From NCBI GenBank assembly GCA_039767595.1, contig JBDNBY010000164.1, positions 1-10,106 of the forward strand: DNA of 10,106 nucleotides, given 5' to 3'. Of the stretch, positions 6,627 to 10,106 are shown piece by piece (within the stretch, counting starts at the first letter, position 1; each line of letters starts with the position of its first letter). The position numbers and the translations under genes are program-made. This stretch comes from JBDNBY01 sp039767595. GTDB lineage: Bacteria; Pseudomonadota; Alphaproteobacteria; Rhodobacterales; Rhodobacteraceae. Below the pieces are notes generated by a model. It ran no database searches. It was not told where the DNA came from and was given only the letters and a program-made list of their open reading frames with translations.

Positions 6627-7511
6627 ATGGCAAACTATCCCGTGCAAATGAGTGTGACGCCCGAGGTTAAAGGCTTTTTTGACCCTGCGACATGGACCAT
6701 TTCGTATATCGTTAAGGATCCTGCATCCGCCGCTTGTGCGATTATCGATTCGGTGATGGATATTGATTACGCGGCAGGGCGGATCACCTATGATCATGCG
6801 GATCGATTGATTGACTATATTCAGGCCAACGATCTGACGTTGGAATGGATCATCGAAACCCATGTGCATGCCGATCACCTCTCGGCGGCGCCGTATATCC
6901 AAGATAAAATCGGCGGCAAAATCGGGATCGGGTCCAAGATTATGGTCGTGCAAGATACCTTTGGCAAAGTCTTTAACGAAGGGACAGAGTTCCAGCGCGA
7001 TGGATCACAGTTTGACCGCCTCTTTGAGGATGGCGACCTCTATCAAATCGGCGAGATGGCCTGCTTTGCCATGTATACGCCCGGTCACACACCGGCCTGT
7101 ATGGTGCATGTGATGGGCAATGCGGCCTTTGTCGGAGATACGCTGTTTATGCCAGACGGCGGCTCGGCGCGGGCAGATTTTCCGGGGGGGGATGCCGAAA
7201 CTCTCTTTGACTCCATTCAAAAGGTGCTGTCTTTGCCCGACGATATGCGTTTGTTCATGTGTCATGATTACGGGCCAAATGGCCGCGATATCGAGTGGGA
7301 AACCACCGTCGGCGCGGAAAAAGAGCATAACATTCACGTCGGCCGCGGCAAAACCAAAGAAGAGTTTGTCAAGTTCCGTACCGAGCGGGACGCGACGTTG
7401 GATATGCCCCGTTTGATTATCCCCTCATTGCAAGTGAACATGCGGGCGGGTGAAGTGCCAACGGACAAAGACGGCAACCCTGTCCTCAAAGTGCCGATCA
7501 ACGGTCTTTGA
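6627..7511 (+). CDS. MBL-fold persulfide dioxygenase-like hydrolase (ETHE1/Blh type)
   Basis: This 294-aa cytoplasmic protein has the metallo-beta-lactamase fold. The ETHE1/Blh group are mononuclear-iron persulfide dioxygenases that oxidise glutathione persulfide to sulfite, detoxifying sulfide. Visible motifs are T-H79-V-H81-A-D83-H84, H154 in PGHTPACMVH, D171 in VGDTLF and H213 in MCHDYGPNG; H79, H154 and D171 match the iron ligands of this group. The C-terminal block, IIPSLQVNMRAGEVP and then VPINGL, is typical of bacterial Blh-like proteins. ATG 6627 is chosen from GGAG (6617-6620) 6 bases upstream; earlier in-frame starts (TTG 6594, ATG 6600, ATG 6615) lack better sites. It has its own promoter. 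The next gene is a SulP anion permease, which fits sulfur oxidation with anion movement. No rhodanese domain is fused. A glyoxalase-II-like role is less likely. Confidence 0.87.
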   Translation: MANYPVQMSVTPEVKGFFDPATWTISYIVKDPASAACAIIDSVMDIDYAAGRITYDHADRLIDYIQANDLTLEWIIETHVHADHLSAAPYIQDKIGGKIGIGSKIMVVQDTFGKVFNEGTEFQRDGSQFDRLFEDGDLYQIGEMACFAMYTPGHTPACMVHVMGNAAFVGDTLFMPDGGSARADFPGGDAETLFDSIQKVLSLPDDMRLFMCHDYGPNGRDIEWETTVGAEKEHNIHVGRGKTKEEFVKFRTERDATLDMPRLIIPSLQVNMRAGEVPTDKDGNPVLKVPINGL

Positions 7512-7545
7512 TCTACAGAGCAAGCCGCACAGAGTCAGAACAAGG

Positions 7546-7568
7546 GGCATCCTCTTGGGGTGCCTTTT
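7546..7568 (+). terminator. Intrinsic terminator after the MBL gene
   Basis: GGCATCC (7546-7552) pairs with GGGTGCC (7558-7564) with one T-G wobble, loop TCTTG, followed by TTTT (7565-7568). Preceding A/G bases can pair with the T run. It is a plausible, moderately strong terminator between the MBL gene and sulP. Confidence 0.65.
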
Positions 7569-7576
7569 GTCACTTG

Positions 7577-7592
7577 GGCGCGGGCGCCTTTT
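7577..7592 (+). terminator. Second short G+C hairpin with T tract
   Basis: GGCG (7577-7580) pairs with CGCC (7585-7588), loop CGGG, followed by TTTT (7589-7592). The stem is only 4 bp but pure G+C. It may be a back-up terminator or attenuator. A possible sulP promoter overlaps it: TTGTCA (7567-7572), 17 bases, TTTCAT (7590-7595). Confidence 0.4.
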
Positions 7593-7616
7593 CATAAAAT
7601 TTAGAAAGATCGTGTT

Positions 7617-9356
7617 ATGTCGATACATATATTCAAAGGCTATTTCCCTATTCTATCGTGGGGCGCGCAGTATAACAAAGCGACCCTGACCAATGACCTG
7701 ATTGCTGCGGTCATTGTCACGATCATGTTGGTGCCTCAATCGCTGGCCTATGCCCTCTTGGCGGGGTTGCCGGCGGAGGCGGGGCTTTATGCGTCGATCG
7801 TGCCGATTATGTTATATTCCGTTTTCGGATCATCGCGCGTTTTGGCGGTGGGGCCTGTGGCTGTTGTGTCTTTGATGACGGCGGCGGCGATTGGTAATAT
7901 CGCAGAGCAAGGCACGATGGGCTACGCGGCTGCGGCGCTCTCTTTGGCCTTTTTGTCTGGCGGGATGCTCCTGCTCTTGGGGATTTTTCGCTTGGGGTTT
8001 TTGGCCAATTTTCTGTCGCACCCTGTGATCGCGGGATTTATCACCGCCTCTGGTGTGATCATCGCCGCCTCGCAATTCAAGCATATTTTGGGCGTGGACG
8101 CCTATGGTCATAACTTGTTTCAGCTGGTTCAGTCGTTGTGGGCGCATGTGACCGAGTTGAATATTTTCACTGTGATCCTTGGGGTCGGGGCGAGTGGGTT
8201 TCTATTTTGGGTGCGCAAGGGCCTAAAGCCATTGCTCTTGTCCAAAGGGCTCAGCCCCAAGAGTGCGGACATCGCGACCAAGGCGGGGCCCGTGTTTGCC
8301 GTGGTGGCGACAACGGTGGTGGTGTGGCTCTTTGGTCTTGATCACTATGGTGTCAAAATCGTCGGCGACGTGCCACAGGCCCTGCCGCCGTTCACGATGC
8401 CGGATCTGTCTCTTGATCTGCTGGGGCAGTTGTTTGTACCGGCCTTGCTGATTTCGATTATCGGATTTGTCGAATCTGTCTCCGTTGCCTCGACACTTGC
8501 GGCGAAAAAGCGTCAGCGTATTGATCCCGATCAAGAGTTGATTGGATTGGGTGCCGCCAATATCGGGGCGGCCTTTACAGGCGGGTACCCTGTGACGGGC
8601 GGATTTGCGCGCTCTGTGGTGAATTTCGATGCTGGCGCTGAAACCCCTGCGGCGGGCGCCTTTACGGCCATAGGGTTGGCCATTGCGGCGCTTGCGTTAA
8701 CGCCGCTGCTGTTCTTTTTGCCCAAGGCGACGCTGGCGGCGACCATTATCGTGGCCGTGTTGTCCTTGGTTGATTTCTCCATTCTCAAAACTGCGTGGTC
8801 CTATTCGCGCGCTGATTTTCTGGCGGTGGCGACTACGATCGCCGTGACGCTTGGATTTGGAGTTGAGCTTGGTGTCAGTGCGGGGGTGATCCTATCGATT
8901 GTCACCCATTTGTATCATTCCTCGCGCCCCCATGTCGCGCAGGTGGGGCTGGTGCCTGGCACACAGCATTTTCGCAACGTGAACCGTCACACTGTGATCA
9001 CGGATCCTAGCGTTTTGACCGTGCGTGTGGACGAGAGCCTTTATTTTGCAAATGCGCGGTTTTTAGAGGATTATATCTATGATCGCGTGGTGGCTGATTG
9101 CCCGACGCGGAATGTGGTGCTGATGTGCTCGGCTGTTAATGATGTGGATTTATCGGCTTTGGAGTCGCTTGAGGCGATCAACCATCGTTTGAAAGATGCG
9201 GGCGTGTCGCTGCATTTATCAGAAGTTAAGGGCCCGGTGATGGATCGTTTGCGGCGCTCGCATTTCCTCGATGAATTGACAGGGACGATCTTCTTATCGC
9301 AATACGAGGCCTTCACCCAATTGATGCCAGAGGGATCATGGACAAAGGCCCAGTAA
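7617..9356 (+). CDS. SulP-family inorganic anion (sulfate-type) permease with STAS domain
   Basis: This inner-membrane SLC26/SulP transporter is 579 aa, a full family length. The N-terminus carries the SulP signature, MLVPQSLAYALLAGLPAEAGLYAS (residues 37-60, shown by VPQSLAYA and GLYAS). Many hydrophobic helices follow to about residue 440, then a cytoplasmic STAS domain (about 457-565) containing N-D-V-D-L-S513-A, the usual conserved Asp/Ser loop. Bacterial SulPs carry sulfate, bicarbonate or other anions, and the substrate is not evident from sequence. Next to a persulfide dioxygenase-like gene, sulfate or sulfite is a reasonable inference. No carbonic anhydrase gene, which would suggest bicarbonate, is adjacent. 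The Shine-Dalgarno (GAAAG) is weak. The gene ends 19 bp inside the GNAT gene. Confidence 0.92.
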   Translation: MSIHIFKGYFPILSWGAQYNKATLTNDLIAAVIVTIMLVPQSLAYALLAGLPAEAGLYASIVPIMLYSVFGSSRVLAVGPVAVVSLMTAAAIGNIAEQGTMGYAAAALSLAFLSGGMLLLLGIFRLGFLANFLSHPVIAGFITASGVIIAASQFKHILGVDAYGHNLFQLVQSLWAHVTELNIFTVILGVGASGFLFWVRKGLKPLLLSKGLSPKSADIATKAGPVFAVVATTVVVWLFGLDHYGVKIVGDVPQALPPFTMPDLSLDLLGQLFVPALLISIIGFVESVSVASTLAAKKRQRIDPDQELIGLGAANIGAAFTGGYPVTGGFARSVVNFDAGAETPAAGAFTAIGLAIAALALTPLLFFLPKATLAATIIVAVLSLVDFSILKTAWSYSRADFLAVATTIAVTLGFGVELGVSAGVILSIVTHLYHSSRPHVAQVGLVPGTQHFRNVNRHTVITDPSVLTVRVDESLYFANARFLEDYIYDRVVADCPTRNVVLMCSAVNDVDLSALESLEAINHRLKDAGVSLHLSEVKGPVMDRLRRSHFLDELTGTIFLSQYEAFTQLMPEGSWTKAQ

Positions 9357-9898
9357 CACAGCCGACCTTTCACAGTGCGGACGCCGCCGCGCGCGCAGAG
9401 ATTTGCGAGGTGTTCTTGCGGAGCTTTGCGGCGTCGGAGGGCGCGCAAGAGGCGCAGTCGGTCGTGCATCTTGTCAACGCTTTGTTAGATGAGGCTGCGG
9501 AGGATGATACCTTAGTGTACGTCGCGCAGATCCAAGGGCAAGTCGTAGGTGCGATCCTCTGGAGCTGGCTGAGATATCCCAACGGCAGGGGCGTGCGGCT
9601 CTTGTCACCGGTGGCTGTGCATCCTGATGTGCAAGGGCGCGGCGTAGGACAAGGATTGATCCGCTATGGGGTGGACCAGCTCAGGGCCGCGGGCGTTGGT
9701 ATGGCCGTCACTTATGGCGACCCGCAGTTTTATGGCAAAGTTGGCTTCACCGCGCTGAATGAAGAGGAGGTTGCCGCCCCCTATCCCCTGTCCATGCCGT
9801 TTGGATGGTTGGGGCAGCGCCTAACTACAGGTGCGCTGGATGGCCTATCGGGCCGGCCAATCTGTGTCATGACATTTGCACAACCCGAGCTTTGGTAA
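9338..9898 (+). CDS. GNAT-family N-acetyltransferase
   Basis: This 186-aa protein has the acetyl-CoA-dependent GNAT fold and resembles YhbS-type predicted acetyltransferases. The acetyl-CoA pyrophosphate loop is visible as Q99-G-R101-G-V-G104 after the beta-strand LLSPVAVHPD (residues 89-97). The FYGKVGF block (131-137) is typical of the subgroup. Substrate unknown. ATG 9338 has AGAGGGA just upstream and overlaps the last 19 bp of sulP, so the two are probably co-translated; whether they are functionally linked is unclear. It ends 2 bases before a strong terminator. Confidence 0.85.
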   Translation: MDKGPVTQPTFHSADAAARAEICEVFLRSFAASEGAQEAQSVVHLVNALLDEAAEDDTLVYVAQIQGQVVGAILWSWLRYPNGRGVRLLSPVAVHPDVQGRGVGQGLIRYGVDQLRAAGVGMAVTYGDPQFYGKVGFTALNEEEVAAPYPLSMPFGWLGQRLTTGALDGLSGRPICVMTFAQPELW

Positions 9899-9900
9899 CA

Positions 9901-9928
9901 AAAAACCCCGCTATTGAGCGGGGTTTTT
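9901..9928. terminator. Bidirectional intrinsic terminator
   Basis: A perfect 12-bp stem, A5-CCCCGCT paired with AGCGGGG-T5, closes on loop ATTG. The T run on one strand and the A run on the other make it work in both directions, ending the sulP-GNAT transcript and the convergent BI-1 gene. Confidence 0.95.
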
Positions 9929-9949
9929 CAGTAAGATATGGTGCCGCGG

Positions 9950-10106
9950 TTATTCGCGATTGCCGAAAAGCTGCAACAGCATCATGAACATGTTGATGAA
10001 GTCCAGATAGAGGCTCAACGCGCCCATGATCGCCGCTTTGCCTAGCCACTCTTCGTTGCCAGCATAGGCCATTTGCACATATGTGTTTTTGATCTGCTGC
10101 GTGTCA
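9950..10106 (-). CDS. Bax inhibitor-1/YccA-family membrane protein (C-terminal part)
   Basis: The minus strand is open from the window edge to TAA at 9950-9952, giving the last 51 residues (from 10105). The visible peptide includes DTQQIKNTYVQMAYAG and ends LSLYLDFINMFMMLLQLFGNRE. This tail is highly characteristic of bacterial Bax inhibitor-1/YccA-like proteins: a D-T-Q segment, then the final hydrophobic helix with LYLDFIN. These are small multi-pass inner-membrane proteins (about 240-260 aa); YccA in E. coli interacts with FtsH, but the role here is unknown. The start and most of the protein lie beyond the window. It converges on the GNAT gene across the shared terminator. Confidence 0.9.
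   Translation of the reverse strand, partial: DTQQIKNTYVQMAYAGNEEWLGKAAIMGALSLYLDFINMFMMLLQLFGNRE

Overview
The window looks like the end of the photosynthesis gene cluster of an aerobic anoxygenic phototroph of the Rhodobacterales (Roseobacter/Rhodobacter-like alphaproteobacterium), followed by ordinary chromosomal genes. The evidence is the gene content and order (AerR/PpaA, PpsR/CrtJ, BchG, a PucC-family transporter, BchP and Idi, all on the plus strand), the moderately G+C-rich coding style, the typical alphaproteobacterial tRNA-Gln(UUG), and a Bax-inhibitor-1/YccA C-terminus at the right edge. The assignment to order is inferred from protein resemblance; no marker gene fixes the genus.

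Bases 1-2215 hold the regulatory pair. A B12-binding antirepressor (aerR/ppaA) overlaps by 8 bp the redox- and light-responsive repressor ppsR (crtJ). Bases 2216-2337 form the only sizeable gap inside the cluster. It holds a terminator-like hairpin and then two perfect TGT-N12-ACA palindromes, 7 bp apart. These match the known PpsR/CrtJ operator consensus. The first lies just before the bchG start and the second lies inside the first bchG codons, so the repressor encoded upstream probably controls the downstream operon.

Bases 2338-6238 form a tightly packed operon for the last steps of bacteriochlorophyll a synthesis. BchG esterifies bacteriochlorophyllide a. The PucC/Orf428-type MFS protein belongs to a family linked to pigment delivery or light-harvesting assembly. 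BchP reduces the geranylgeranyl tail to phytyl. Idi supplies the IPP/DMAPP used for that tail and for carotenoids. Gaps are 10 bp or less, or are overlaps of 4 or 8 bp, so translational coupling is likely.

Bases 6239-6626 form a boundary. They hold a minus-strand tRNA-Gln(UUG) with its own promoter, an A/T-rich inverted repeat, and a clear sigma70-type plus-strand promoter whose spacer carries a perfect 9-bp tandem repeat. Bases 6627-9898 encode a persulfide-dioxygenase-like metallo-beta-lactamase-fold protein, two terminator-like hairpins in a row, a SulP anion permease with a STAS domain, and an overlapping GNAT acetyltransferase. The first two suggest persulfide or sulfide handling with anion (possibly sulfite or sulfate) transport. 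A strong bidirectional terminator at 9901-9928 separates this set from the C-terminal 51 codons of a convergent BI-1/YccA-family membrane protein that runs off the window.

No mobile element, CRISPR array, rRNA or obviously new multi-gene system is visible. The most interesting features are the tandem PpsR operators over the bchG start, the restricted N-terminus of AerR, and the repeat-bearing promoter of the sulfur gene.
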